Assembly: GCF_014839805.1 (NCBI RefSeq)
Contig: NC_051120.1
Coordinates: 620,001 to 684,000 of the forward strand
Reading direction: 5' to 3'
DNA from: Manduca sexta
Lineage: Eukaryota > Arthropoda > Insecta > Lepidoptera > Sphingidae
Length of the DNA: 64,000 bases
The notes under the pieces are model-generated. The model saw only the letters and a program-made list of their open reading frames with translations, was not told the origin of the DNA and searched no databases. A program made the position numbers and the translations under genes. This document shows positions 26,024 through 38,589 of this stretch, piece by piece. The first letter of the stretch is position 1; each line of letters starts with the position of its first letter.

Positions 26024-29000
26024 GTATACAAATTCATTTCGTGATGTGACGATAGTGCAGATTATGTGAATGCGTGTGCGCATCATGCTAAACTTCCGTT
26101 TATTTTAAATGTTGCAAAAGTAATTTAATTTATTAAATCCATATAAGAATTTGTTAGCCGACCATTAAACGGCCAACATTATTTTATGTTGTAGACAACG
26201 ACTATCGAAACTAAAGAAATGTATGTCTAATAAATCGCAAAGCAAGTAACAACTCTCATTTGTTTGCGAATGATCTAAGCGTTTACGATTCATACAAAAG
26301 ATACCGCCTTCGCCTGGACTGTGTAAACAATCAAACTAAACACGATAAACCAGAGTGTACAATGTGTCACGTAAAGTGGATCAACTGAACTGTGAACTGC
26401 CGGTAGTTTATGGCGTGTTTACAAAACGCAAGGTCGCGGGACAATGGCGGCGGAACACAAGAGTGTCCGCGCCCCTGTACCCGCATCATGTCTCATCGCA
26501 CCGGCCAGTAACCAGCTCTAGTGTGCACGCACATTAATTACACTGTGTCATCACCAGCCTCGAGCCGCCTCATACTATAATTAAGTAAAATCTAAATACC
26601 TTTCTTTAATTATGTTACAGAATAATGAAAATAATTCGATTCTACTTAGGGGCGATTACATCCGTTGATCTCCCCTATTCTATCCTTCTGACAATGAATT
26701 TCCCTTAACCTATGGCGTAATGCAGACGATTAACAAATCAAGTTTCGCTTAACGCATAGTAATTCGGATACGCACGCATTCTATTATAATGTGTATCAGT
26801 GCATCACTATCGCACAATTACCGACTTTGTATGAGGGCCCTTCGATAAACAAGTACTGTGAAATAGCGGTGCGTAATCAAGTTTGGTATAAATTCGATTA
26901 CGGCGAGGCGACTACCTGACGCCTGCACTCAGCCGACTCAATGTTTATGAGCATCGGTAGTGTGTTATCTCTAGTGCTGGGTCGATATAAGCCCTAAGGA
27001 GTTCAACATAATATTATACATTCAATTGTATAATAAATAAGGTATAACTACCGCTTAATTGATTATATCCATGTGTAGTGTAGTGGGTAGATGAAATATA
27101 ACCCGCGGCGCCTTGAGTTGTCGTTACAAGTGATGAGTCAACGTTCTCGGGAACTTCACGAATTAACTTAGCGACCGAACTAACAGGAAAATAGGGCAAT
27201 ATAGTGTTGCCAATAATGACCTTATAAATATCAATGTTTTTGAGTGTGTTTGTTAACCAACCACGCAAACAGCTGGTTTGATTTTAATGTAATTTGAGAT
27301 TGGTTATACACTGGTATATTTTCCGCAGACAAAATACATAGTGGGTCTTATATTACAAATATATCACCATTCATTAAAGAACCTGGTGAAATATGAAAAT
27401 GTTTGAAAATCAAACAAAAACATGGTTAATCTAGTATTTACAGCAGCGTGACGATCTCTTAAACGAACGAGGTGCACGTCTCATTATTATTATAAGTTAA
27501 ACAATTATAAAAATGTATAAGTTAAAACAGAAGTTATATAAATTGAACAATTTAAGTGTTCTGCGAAACACAATCTAAGTTTTCGATCGTCCTCGATAAA
27601 TTCGCTGAAGTAGCCGCCTAAATACTTCACATTTTCTAGATTATTGATAGTTTGTTGATTAAGTTCTATTGTGAAATCGATATTTTGGGACGAGTCTGTT
27701 TTCCAATTACTTAGTTGAAAGCAATGATTTTTGCGACAACTCAAAATGTTATATTTTGTTCAGTTTCGTCTTCTACAACATAAATGGATAAAATCGCTTG
27801 AGTTTACCGCGTTTTTTAGAAAATCTAAATAAAGTGTCATCTTTGGTGTTTATGTCCTACGACAAGAGAGTTTGGTGGAGGCCTAATAAAACTTCCTTCT
27901 ACGTTCCATTTCCTCTTTCTTTCTCTAAAGGCCGATGCAGTAGGATACCTTTAGTATTATGAATGCTTACAAGAGGTTTGGTGATACAACCAAGCAATAT
28001 AAAGCCCATGTCCAATACTTTGACAAACGAGCGGAGTCGCCGAATGTCAGAGCGGTGAAAGTGTGCGCGGTCCCGCTATGCGCCGTTTGATAAGAGCCCG
28101 CCACGAAGGATTTATACACGGGAAGTGAAAGTTGACGAATCCTGCCATATGCTAGCGTGGACAGTGGACGCATCTCAATCTATGCAGATGGGAGTTCCTC
28201 GTAGGTCTCTCGGATGCTGAAGTCTGCCCGAGTATGTAGTATCTTTGCTTATTGAAATAATAATGTCTAAGCATTTTATGCATTTGTTTGAAGAATTACT
28301 CAAGATTACTAAACCATTTTGATACCTGAGGCTGAACGCAATGATTTGTATTTTGAATTCAAAGTTCTGATTTGAACAGATGAATAATATCGATCAGTAT
28401 GAGGAATGCTGCTAAAGAAATTACACCAGTTATATTGAAATACGCTATTAAAGGCGATAATGAATAAGACACGCGCTCCCGCACTGCGCTCCGAATACTA
28501 CTGGTGACTGGTTTGATACGGGCTAGAATGGACCAATCGATGGAACAGATTTAGGACATGAGACTAGCCTGTAGACTGAGGCGCCGAATGTTATAACTAT
28601 GTACAGTTTCTGCATTATTTGAATTGACTAAATTCTAGACAGTGTTATGTGTATTCGTAAGAACGGTTAGTAAATACGTCTTGTGCAAATGAACTTTAGA
28701 TCATAAAGTTCTGCACGATATTGCGGCGCGGATAAAATACTATTAAAGAAAGCGTTTGAAATTTTTTTCCTGATTGGTAATTTGCTACAATACGTGAACT
28801 TAAACAGCTATGGAGTTAAATGCATACAAATAGTCCTAGATCAATTATAATTTATATAAATGGCAAAAGGAATACTTGAATCAAGCTCTTGCTTTAGTCA
28901 ACAATCGAAAACATTACGCCAAACAGTACAAAGCAAAACGGAAAAAAGTATTTATGCAAATGTGTTGTAATATTAGATTTTTAGCGGCGGAATAGTAATT

Positions 29001-29624
29001 AAACGTAATTATATCGTGGAACATACCCGAGTAAGTAAAGAAGTAGGTATGTTAAACGTGTATGACTAGTAGTTTTATGGAATTCAAACTCATTTTTTTC
29101 ACAGTGAACTGTCGGTAAACATGCACACCTGTGTCCTGATGACACGTGATAACTACTGCCTTTAAATAAAGGCAAATCCAGTAACCTGGACATATTACCG
29201 GCGGGAATTGAGAGGAATACGCCTAACCTAGGCTCTAGTATTCTTATTAACTAATAACCACAATATCTGATCAGTTAAATGTTCTATCACTAGTTTTCTC
29301 AAAATGACGTCTACCCAGTCAAGCAAACTCATTAATCTATCAACAAAACAGATTATAGTGGAACTACGAAGTATGCATAAAGCTTTATCTAAGGTGGTGG
29401 CACATCCCGACCGAGTTGATGCTATTGACAGAACTACAGTAACTTCCACAAAATACATAAATGGAAATAGAAATGAAGCTAGTAATGAGAGGTGTTGAAA
29501 CGGTAGAATGTGTGCAATGTGGTGATAGATCGGTCGCTGTAAGCCGATAACCTCTGATGCCGCAAGCTTGTAAACACATGATCTAACTCACGGATATAGA
29601 ATAAGTGAAACTACTTGTTCAGCT
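26024..29624. other. Gene-poor stretch, no recognised exon
   Basis: I find no supported exon. A 64-codon plus-strand frame at 29304-29498 and a minus-strand frame at 27967-28173 read somewhat like protein but have no known motif. This is where the missing 3' exon(s) of the minus-strand EHD gene could lie, but I could not find an EH domain here. Confidence 0.4.
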
Positions 29625-29639
29625 AGGCAACTAGATATT

Positions 29640-31051
29640 TGCTATTCTCAAATGCGTTCAATTCGCTCCCCTGGCCATGCATCAACGAGGCACTGCGGTA
29701 CCACGTGGTGCCGCCCTATCTCTGGCGTCTGGTGCACGTGTACCTTTCTGACAGGTACGTGGTGTATCCGGGCGCCGACGGGTGGCACCGGAGAGCAATG
29801 ACGTGCGGTGTCCCGCAGGGGTCGGTTCTAGGCCCACTCTTGTGGAACATCGGCTACGACTGGGTGCTCCGTGGTGCCAATCTCCGAGGCGTCGGCGTGA
29901 CGTGTTATGCGGATGACACGCTTGTCACGGCGACGTGCAAGACCTTCCAGGATGCTGCGATCCTGGCGGCGGTGGGCACCGGCAATGTAGTGAGCCGAAT
30001 CCGGCGGTTAGGTTTGAAGGTGGCTCTCGAAAAGACCGAGGCCATTTGTTTTCACGGGCCTCGGAGAGGGCCGCCGGCCGGTGCCCACATCGTGGTTGAG
30101 GGGGTGCGGATTCCCATCGGCAAAAATATGAAATATTTGGGTTTGATTTTGGATAGCCGGTGGGATTTCCGCGCCCATTTTGAGAAGTTAAGGAAGAGAT
30201 TGTCCAGGGCAGCGGGCGCTCTTTCTAGCCTGCTGCCCAACCTGGAAGGTCCTGGTATCCCTTGCCGAAGGTTGTACCACGGGGTCGTGCGGTCCATGGC
30301 ACTGTACGGCAGCCCGGTCTGGGCTGACGCCCTGGGGCGGCGTTCTGTCGCCCTCTTGCGGGGCCCGCAGCGAGTCATTGCGCAGCGGGCCATACGGGCG
30401 TACCGTACGGTCTCCTACGAGGCGGCTTGTGTTTTGGCCGGATTCCTGCCCTGGGATCTGGATGCCAAATCTCTCTCCGACGCTTTTCACTGGAGGGAGG
30501 AGGCGTTCGGGAACGGGCAGCGTCCGGCCCCGAAGGAGGTGGAGGCTAAAAGGCCTCCTTACGGCGAGCCGCCGTGGAGGAGTGGCGTCTCAGGCTGGAG
30601 GCCCCGTCAGCGGGGCTTCGGGCCGTCGCGGCAGTGCGTCCTGTCTTTGCGCAATGGCTGGACAGGCGCCACGGCGCGGCGACATTGTCGCCTTACGCAG
30701 GTGCTCACCGGGCATGGTTGCTTCGGTGAGTACCTGTGGAAAATAGTAGGCACAGAAGTAAGCGCCGTGTGTCACCATTGTGGCAACTGCCCGCGGGATA
30801 CGGCCCAACACACGTTGGAGTCTTGCCCAGCCTGGGACGAGGAGCGCAGCGCTCTCGTTTCAGTCGTCGGAGGAGATCTCTCGCTGCCAGCCGTGGTCGC
30901 CTCCATGGTCGGCAGTCGGGAGGCCTGGCGTGCGGTGGCCCACTTCTGCGAGGTGGTCCTCTCGCAGAAGGAGAGTGCCGAGAGGGATCGAGAAAGGGAG
31001 GATCCCTCCCGCCGTCAGAGGAGACGTAGGAGGCGCCGGGTGGACGACTGA
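29640..31051 (+). CDS. R1-clade LINE ORF2, C-terminal part of reverse transcriptase
   Basis: About 470 codons stay open from the truncation point to the TGA at 31049. The frame enters in the middle of the reverse transcriptase at the NAFNSLPW block, then GVPQGSVLGPLLW and the catalytic CYADDTLV. A thumb/connection region follows (around KYLGLILDSRWDFRAHF), and near the C-terminus a CCHC-type finger (CHHCGNC..DTAQHTLESC). The C-terminal tail is arginine-rich. The endonuclease domain and ORF1 are missing because of 5' truncation, so the copy cannot move on its own. It has no start codon of its own; the first codons are formed by flanking DNA. R1-clade elements are typically site-specific in rDNA, telomeric repeats or other repeats. 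This copy sits in apparently unique DNA. Confidence 0.9.
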
Positions 31052-31641
31052 CCGGCGTCTCCCGCCCTGTGGAATGGGGGCGTTTGGAGAATTCCACCAC
31101 GGTATCCCCTGCCTGTCGTAAGAGGCGACTAATAGGGGCCACGAAGGGGGTCGTCGGCGGGCAGCAGGGGGCTGTCCGCCCTAGTACATTTTGTGCATTT
31201 TGCACATTTTCGGTTGACCCCGGGATGGACGGCAGTGTGTTGTTGGCCTCATACTGCCGTAGACGCCGAGGGCGTCCTTTGGTGCGCAGGGGCTTCTGAG
31301 CCCCCCCCCCAATAGGAGACGGGCCGCAAGGCGGCACCGCGCAGGGACGGCTGCGGTCGTAGACTTAGACACTACAACGTCAGAGGAAGCCCGCAGCCGT
31401 CCCAAATGCGCCGAAGAGGGCCACCGCGGAGTTTTAGCTGGTAGGCCGTGCGTAGGTTAAGTTGTACATATGGTTAGGGACTCGGCCCGGCGGTCGCTCG
31501 AAGGTCACCATCAAATCCGGGCGGCTCAACGTCGGGCCGTAAGGCACGGTTACCCCAGCATAACCGCTCAGTCGCCCCCCGCGAAGGCTGGGCAGTAGTA
31601 ATAAGGTACTTTCTCCGCGAAACCAAAAAAAAAAAAAAAAA
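29640..31641 (+). mobile_element. 5'-truncated R1-clade LINE insertion
   Basis: A GC-rich block sits in AT-rich DNA with the full hallmarks of target-primed reverse transcription: an abrupt 5' truncation inside the reverse transcriptase, a 3' UTR from 31052, an 18-A tail at 31625-31642, and a 15-bp target-site duplication AGGCAACTAGATATT at 29625-29639 and 31642-31656 with no mismatch. The encoded protein is of the R1 clade. The 3' UTR carries the 'cctgcctgtcgtaagaggcgacta' block that I recall from lepidopteran R1-type elements. The exact duplication and open frame mark it as young. Confidence 0.92.
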
Positions 31642-31656
31642 AGGCAACTAGATATT

Positions 31657-34600
31657 GCAAAGCCTTCTTGGCGCAGTGGACGATAAGCCAATTGAGAAGT
31701 TAGGCGCAGTTGCTATTTGGGACTATATTTAAAAAAAACCGATAGAACGTTGTCATTGTATGGTATGCACCGCGGCGGGCAAAACCCTAGCAACTAGCAA
31801 CAAACACAAAGAAGTTAGATGTGACATCTTTAAAATAAATATCTAGCAAAAACACTATATGCCTGTATGCATAATTTGTCTTGGGTCTGTCTCTGCATTA
31901 TGAACCATAAGACCTTTACAATTTCGGCTATCATTAGGACTAATCTCGGGTACTAAACCCATCCTGAGTTAGAAACTGTCTGACGAAAGTCTGTCGTACT
32001 AATAAACCTCACGTGTACGACCTATTCTTCCATCAGAATTCATTAAAGCAATCGTTCCCACAATCTTGAATGTAGACTCGGAAGAAAAACCACGAGTTTC
32101 CGCTACAGGAACAATAAAATCGATAGCGTGGAGTGCAGTGAGTGTGTCAGTATATGTGACGTTGCACCAAGTAATTAGCGGAGACGTTAAGCGCACGAAC
32201 GTGACGCGGAAATTTACGAATACAGCGTCTTGTTCCAAAAACGACATATTACATACACTAGATCTAATCATACATTTATAGCAAGTATTTTACTGTGCCA
32301 AAGTCATTTACTATTACTCTCCTAATTAAACCTGATATAAAATATTTTCAAAGGCTGCGTACTTGACCAACTGATCTTTTGAAACATACGAATATAGACG
32401 AGAAATGCGGGTTATTTGTCAGTACCACACGGTTCTGTGTACGGGCTGTATTGTGGAGAACACCGTAATAAACTCGTACGAGTATATAGCCCAGTTAATT
32501 GAACGAACAATGCGCCGGCGGGCGTCACGCATGGCTTACAAACGCAACTCGTGGACTGTGGAGTGACCGGCATGAGCTGAATGAAGTCACGGCGGATGCA
32601 GAACATACTGTTCAATGGGATAAATTAAAAAATATTCACTCAAGAGTAACATATATTGTACTGTGGGTATACGATGGTGGATGAGTCAACATCGCACATA
32701 GTGATAAATATGGCAAGCAAGTACTTTTGGTATATACCCCCAAATTCCGATGACAATGGTAATAGGCAATATCTCTTGTGTATAGAAATTAGGGATTTCA
32801 CTAAATTACCAGGCTCAGAGTACTCTATTGTGTGTTCAAAATAAACTGATAGCCTCTCGATATACAGCTCATGGTCCGCTACGTTTCGGCTGTCAAAATA
32901 CCCAATTCTAGGAAACGACGAAAAGCGACAACTGAACACAACGTGACTATTTAACATACAAAACTTTCTCGTTAGATGTGCTCGAAATAAAATTAAAACG
33001 AGACTAAGGTGCGCGACGTACGTGCTTTGCATTGAGATACTCTTGAGCTCCTGGGTATTATTCTAAAAGGAAATATGAACAAGAGTGTCGATCGATAAGG
33101 TGTTTACCACCGCTATTCGAAATTTATAATTTGGGAATGAGCAGGTGCTAAAAACTATGGCCCATGAGGTCACTGCCAAGTGCCGAGTAACGGCAATCAC
33201 TCATCAGGGTATTTCTTCCTGTCCCCCTAAGCTACCTCTCCACCAATTTTCAGCCAAATCGGTTCATCCGTTCTTGAGTTATAAATAGTGTAACTAACAC
33301 TACTTTCTTTTATTTAAGTAGATTTGCAAAACGATTTACACAAGGTAACACTTTTTTTCATAAAAAAAAGAAACAAAAACTAATAAGCAATAATATATTT
33401 TTTTGGGAAGCAAAAGTGAATCTTAGGAATTTGTTAGGCGTTTTAATTGCCGTTGACATCGAAGCTAGCTGCACAAGCCCGAGTCGGTACTATTGCACCT
33501 GGCCACACTTTCGCCGCTGCCTTTATCCGCTACGGCCGACGATCGCGAACGTTCTGTTGCATTTACTATGCGATCTTTGTCATTGAAATGTATTCCATTA
33601 TCATCACTGACCAATGCGTTTGTCATCACGAAGCAATCATGTTATTATGTAGGCTACACACTTTGCGAGGGATCAAAACGATTGTACGATTAAGTTGAAA
33701 CTGTGCCAATTTTTTGCTTCGTTTGTGTAGTATGAAAGATCCTACATTTAGTTTATCGAAACGATTTGAACTATTCCGTTCGATAGTACAGATTTCTCGA
33801 ATCTGGTCAATTATAGACGGGGTATGATGAACTAGAGATTGCTTTAACGATTCCAATAGCTAAATTGGACATCAATTCTCATAGAACAGTGCAGACCAAC
33901 GCGAAAGGTTTCGTTAATTTTTATCAGTGACATTATATCTGCCTGACTTGCATTTTGCCATGTGCACATACATGCTTTTATATTTTTATATCATAGAATT
34001 ATAATTACCCAACCTACTATAATACCAAACGTTTGCACTGACACCAAATCGCGAATAACGAATCCGTGCAGTAATCGGGCCACCTTTAACGTTGACTCAG
34101 TGAAATAAAAATACGTCATTAAGTGATTAGTCATGTCCACGATTGCGACATGTAAACGATTCCTAAAGAAAATGTTATAAAGTCTAAATATTTGCCTTTC
34201 ATAAATATCTTTTCCATATTGATAATAACAATATGTCATGACAAGCTTTAATATGTAATTTAATACAAATTACTAACTAAAGCGACATTTCTTACGCAAA
34301 GAAAGCTTTTTACTTAATTATTACAAATCTTTACCCCCATACTAGTTTAATCATTATTTTTTGTTGGCCAACATACAATTCAGTTAAATAATACCTAATG
34401 TAAATTAAATCTTGATGGAGTTATATTTTCTAATTTAGCCAATGAAATGTATATCAGAAGTTTGAACCTAGAACGCGACGGGAATCGAAATACATAGTAT
34501 ATCTTCTCTACTAGACCAAAGATCAGACAAAACAATTCTAGACCAAATCGTAAAACACAGGAATCTTGTTTCTCTAATTATAGCGATTGCCTAACAACAG

Positions 34601-35736
34601 CTCGCCGTTGAATCCGCCGCGCTATCTCCACGATAAATGATAACAATGATTATTTAGGTCAATATCTTGTGATAACACACTGGTGACGGCACGCAGAGAA
34701 TGATTTGGATAGAATACTGTACAAAATGAAATCGAAAAAGAGCAAATAATAACACACAATATTTGCATGTGATCACATCATCCTGACCGCATAGTATTAT
34801 AATTATAATTGTTTATATTGTAAGTATCACAAATGAAAAAAATCTAAATACCCACACAAATTAAATAGTATAACAGACAATCTATTCAGTAAAATTGTTG
34901 CAATAAAACTTTCTGCTTCAAGTGCGATTGCAAAAACATACCTATACATGCCATAGGTACTTTAAAAGTATTCCAGGCATTAAAGTGGGTAACCATATTA
35001 TAGATAAACAGAAATACATACATATTTTATACATAAATCATATTCAAATTTATTTGTGGAATGTTTGTTGTGATACAGTGTAACAAATATAGCCTTGTAG
35101 ACATGTGATAAGTGGCACTCCTACATGGTACCATATTGATATTAATGTTGAGTTTGGTCGCCCTCTACATGCAAGCCAAATAAACCATCAAATTATTTGA
35201 AGACTGATATTTGTTATTTAATTTATATAATTTATTTTATATATATAGCAGACTAACAATAATGCATCATATTTATTATATAACCGGTCTTTTTGAGATA
35301 CAGAATTTAATAATAAATCCATATAATAAGTAAAAAAATATTGTTTTATAAACATTGGTTGTCTATAACTGGGTAGTATGATTGAATGTTTGTTTTCTTT
35401 TGTTGCTGTTTAATGTATTATCTATTAGTGACCAATAAAATAAAATAATACCATTAATATTTTTTTATAGAACAGATAAGTAATTGAAAAGTTATGTAAA
35501 CAGAATATGTGTTTCCAATAAGATTCTTATCAAGACTCAGTTTGATATGTGGTATCAATTATTTATAACAATTTCAGTTAATTATATGTAAAATAACATA
35601 GTGGTCACATATTAGTATCCAGGATACTATTTCTTGGTGACTTTTTAGCAAATCCTCATTTACCAACAAAATTCCTAGCTTTTGAAATTTTTGGCCACAC
35701 TAAAGTAAATCCAATAATGAATATAAATCCACTTAC
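31657..35736. other. Intergenic or intron stretch, no recognised exon
   Basis: Very AT-rich towards 34.3-35.6 kb. It contains an RTE-like repeat tail at 33120-33325 and a minus-strand ORF of 90 codons at 31999-32271 with no known motif. If the EHD gene continues to the left this is its first intron. No EH-domain coding sequence was seen. Confidence 0.45.
33120..33325 (+). repeat. Fragment of a dispersed LINE-type repeat, 3' end
   Basis: It contains 'ccaccaattttcagccaaatcggttcatccgttcttgagttataaatagtgtaactaacac', the familiar tail of an RTE-like non-LTR family in Lepidoptera. The block 'aaatcggttca..cgttc' is shared in diverged form with 51195-51300. It is non-coding. Confidence 0.55.
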
Positions 35737-36963
35737 CTTTGATGAGTGGCTCGGAGACAATGTTGACGTCCTCCTGTGGGATCATGTCCATGAGTCGTGC
35801 AATGTCGGTGGCCAGCATGTGATCCACCACCTCCAACAGCTTGGGTTTGAGTGGGTGGAACTTTGTGAAGTCATGGTTAGCCAGGGTCTCCTGCATTTTC
35901 TTTATATCAGGGAAGTCTCCAGGAGATATCTGCTGTTCTCTCTGGATGCGGTCATACACTTGCCCTAAGTTCTTGATCAACTCTTTCTTCTTGCCATCTT
36001 TGCCAAACATGGAGGGCATTTCTTTTCTCAACTCACTGACTATATAAGCATGCACCTTGGCTAGCCGAGCTCTCTTAATGAGGTCATTCAGTTTACGTAA
36101 TGCGGCATTCCTTGGTAATGACTGCATGTCTCTGAAGAGGTCCTGTTCCTCATCCTCAAACAGCCGCCTGTTGACATCGTGTACCGGAGTGGCTGGTCCC
36201 AGAACGAGCCGATGTACACGCGCGCCACCTCCGGCGTCTGCAGCACCTTGCCCAGAGACCACATGAGCGCACCGTACACGCGCATCAGCTGCTGATGGTC
36301 GATCATGTCGGCCTTGTTCAGCACAATGCGTATCTTGTCGTCGTGACCTCTCAGCGCCTCGATACTGCGCCGGAACTCGTCCGATATGTCGAGCTTGTGA
36401 GCATCGAACAGCAGTATGATGCGGTCGACGCGTTCCGCGAACCATTCCAGCACTCCAGTAAAGTCATATCCTCTGTCTACACGCTGCTTCTCTCCGGACA
36501 GGATACCGGGCGTGTCCACGATGGAGATGCCGCGCAGCACCGGCGACGCCACTGTTGAGCACTGGAATCTGTTCAGGAACGCGTTACCGAATTTACTGAG
36601 CGGTCGGAACTGTTTTTTCGGGTCGACGACGAGTGCGTTGCCGGGTATTACGCCCTCTTTTTCATCAAACATAACTGCGATAAATCTATCGGTTGTCGGT
36701 TCAGGACCGATGCGAATGCCGGGGAAGTCTCTCTCGAGCAAGTACTTTATAAACGTCGTTTTACCGGTCGAGTACTGGCCGACGAGTAGGATCATCGGTT
36801 TCGCATCAAAGTCCGGGTCTTCGAGCTGTGGTGAGTGGAAGTCGTGGAACTGGTAATGCAGCTCCAACGGCAATAATTTCGTTTTGTAGATCCTTTTGAG
36901 CCCTTCCACGACATTTTCGATGCTTTCCGACTTTTCGCCTTCCTTCTTGAGCCAACTAAACAT
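35737..36963 (-). CDS. Past1: EHD-family dynamin-like ATPase (Past1-like), first coding exon, frameshifted
   Basis: EHD proteins are membrane-remodelling ATPases of endocytic recycling. The exon starts at ATG 36963 ([11 protein letters not shown]) and encodes about 409 residues. Visible motifs are the P-loop GQYSTGKTT (residues 62-70), a threonine-bearing switch (PEPTTDRF, about 88-94), DTPG (150-153) and NKAD (216-219), then the helical region [35 protein letters not shown]. The reading frame changes after [11 protein letters not shown] (residues 251-261): two extra bases (a GT repeat on the plus strand, 36179-36182) put the conserved [12 protein letters not shown] in another frame. The exon ends at a good donor (GTAAGT at 35736-35731) after EPLIK-G, just where EHD proteins continue into the linker and C-terminal EH domain. 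That domain was not found. The frameshift is either a consensus error or a real break; the strong conservation on both sides favours an error or a very recent mutation. Confidence 0.88.
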
Positions 36964-37668
36964 TTTTGCTATAACGGATCACGCTCTATTATTATCGTTA
37001 AAACGGTACGGGCACTAGTTCACTCACTGCACTTTATTTAGATATTTTTTACAACAAAATAGACGAGACCACCGCGATCATCCTCCCCTATAAAAATGAA
37101 ATGAAATGTCAAATGACGTGTGACGTGTGTATGACGTGACTTTAGAATGTTACCATAAATAGCAATGAATCATCAAACCTAATGCCGACGAAAAACATTA
37201 TTTTGGTTTTGTACTTGAATAATTCTAATTCAATTATTGAAGATAAACGTAACTTAATTTTAAATTACATATTTAAAAAATTAAGTATTACATTTTACCT
37301 CCAACGAGCATGTATGAATGAGGTATTTCCTATTTTTTCAAACCTGCGCAGATCATGATAAGTTAATACACTTCATATTACTTATCACGTGTAGGTAATA
37401 AAACGTTACAATATTGAATACCTATATAGTACTAAATAATTATTCATTTTACCTCAGGTATATCAGTATTATTAGTGTACAAACACACCATGTGTCTAAA
37501 ACTTTAGGGGTAAAGATAAAAATCTCTATAATGAGAACTGAACCACGATTTTACCTGTCATTTGTGATTTGACAATTTTTTTTTTATCTGTGCTGTGTGC
37601 TAGCAAAGTGTCGGGCATGGTGTGATATCAAAATATTATTTTTATAAAATACTAAATAATATATTGTA
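36964..37668. promoter_or_regulatory. Shared intergenic region of divergent EHD and DPH3 genes
   Basis: About 700 bases separate the minus-strand EHD start codon (36963) from the plus-strand DPH3 start codon (37669). The two genes are head to head, so both promoters and 5' UTRs must lie here unless upstream non-coding exons exist. There is no convincing TATA box for either gene. I infer a compact or bidirectional promoter of the housekeeping kind from position only. Confidence 0.5.
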
Positions 37669-38443
37669 ATGACGATATTTCACGACGAAATAGAAATCGA
37701 GGACTTCGATTATGACGAGGAAGAAGAGATGTATTATTACCCGTGCCCGTGTGGTGACAGGTTCCAAATAAGCAAGGTTAGATTTAAATAAATTATAATT
37801 GCGTTGCTGGGATCGACACATTTATGGATTATAATATGTTCTGGATATATGTTCTCACACAGGAGGAGTTGATGGCGGGCGAGGAAGTAGCTACATGTCC
37901 GAGTTGTTCCTTGGTAGTCAAAGTGATTTATGATTTGGTATGTTTAATCAGTTTTTCCCCCTTTGTATCTCATTAGTAATTTAGAAGCATTGTTTGCTTC
38001 CTTTATCCTATGCGTTTGTATGGCTACGCGGTGCTTTTGCTTGTTTTCCTTAATGTATGTGGTGAACTTTTATCTAAATGTTTATATTTAATGAAGTTAT
38101 CTATATCATAAAACAAAACATACACTCGCGTTTTTTATCAGAGAAGTGGAAGCGTGACTAAAATCGAGTTTCTAACAAGATTATTTCTTTCCAACTTATT
38201 ACATGATAAAATGTGGAGGTCAAATTCCGAAAGTGAACAACTATGTATATTATCACTTTTAGTTTGAATGATGACAGAGTATGGATGGATTATCAGAATG
38301 AATTTTGAATTTTCGAATATATATCACAACTTCAATAACATAAGAGCCTTAATAAATTTACTATTTCATTCTAGGAAAAATTCAAAGCGGAAGCAGAGGA
38401 ATTACATACAGAGGAGGGTGACAAAGAAGCTGTGAAGGCTTAG
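37669..38443 (+). CDS. DPH3: DPH3, diphthamide biosynthesis CSL zinc-finger protein
   Basis: Three exons join in phase 0: 37669-37776, 37863-37937 and 38375-38443, giving 83 residues. The N-terminus [17 protein letters not shown] and the paired cysteines CPC (Cys26, Cys28) and CPSC (Cys48, Cys51) are the signature of the DPH-type metal-binding domain, followed by the conserved VKVIYD. DPH3 supplies electrons to the Dph1/Dph2 iron-sulphur enzyme in the first step of diphthamide formation on elongation factor 2. In yeast (Kti11) it also supports Elongator-dependent tRNA wobble modification. The C-terminus ([14 protein letters not shown]) is acidic and unlike the vertebrate tail. Introns are 86 and 437 bases, with donors GTTAGA and GTATGT and acceptors ACAG and CTAG. 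All four metal ligands are present and the gene looks intact. Confidence 0.95.
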
Positions 38444-38583
38444 AGGAACAAATAACAATCCATGTGTGACTTGTGACACACTATGAGGTGATAATGTTCT
38501 CTAAACTGGCTCATGGGCACCAGCCGAGAGGAACCTACATCAAGAACCAAGTTCAAAGATGTGTTACTGTGATTTAATTAAGT

Positions 38584-38589
38584 AATAAA
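38584..38589 (+). terminator. Poly(A) signal of DPH3
   Basis: A canonical AATAAA lies 141 bases after the DPH3 stop codon and is the first such hexamer in the downstream sequence, giving a compact 3' UTR of roughly 160 bases. Confidence 0.65.

Noticed and set aside
30052..31337. Many long ORFs on other frames over the R1 LINE
   Set aside because: They are shadows of the GC-rich LINE coding frame and its 3' UTR, where stop codons are rare.
36165..36190. A 17-base 'intron' (gt...ag) that would also restore the EHD frame
   Set aside because: It is far below any workable spliceosomal intron length and would remove conserved residues (DVN). A 2-base insertion is the simpler explanation.
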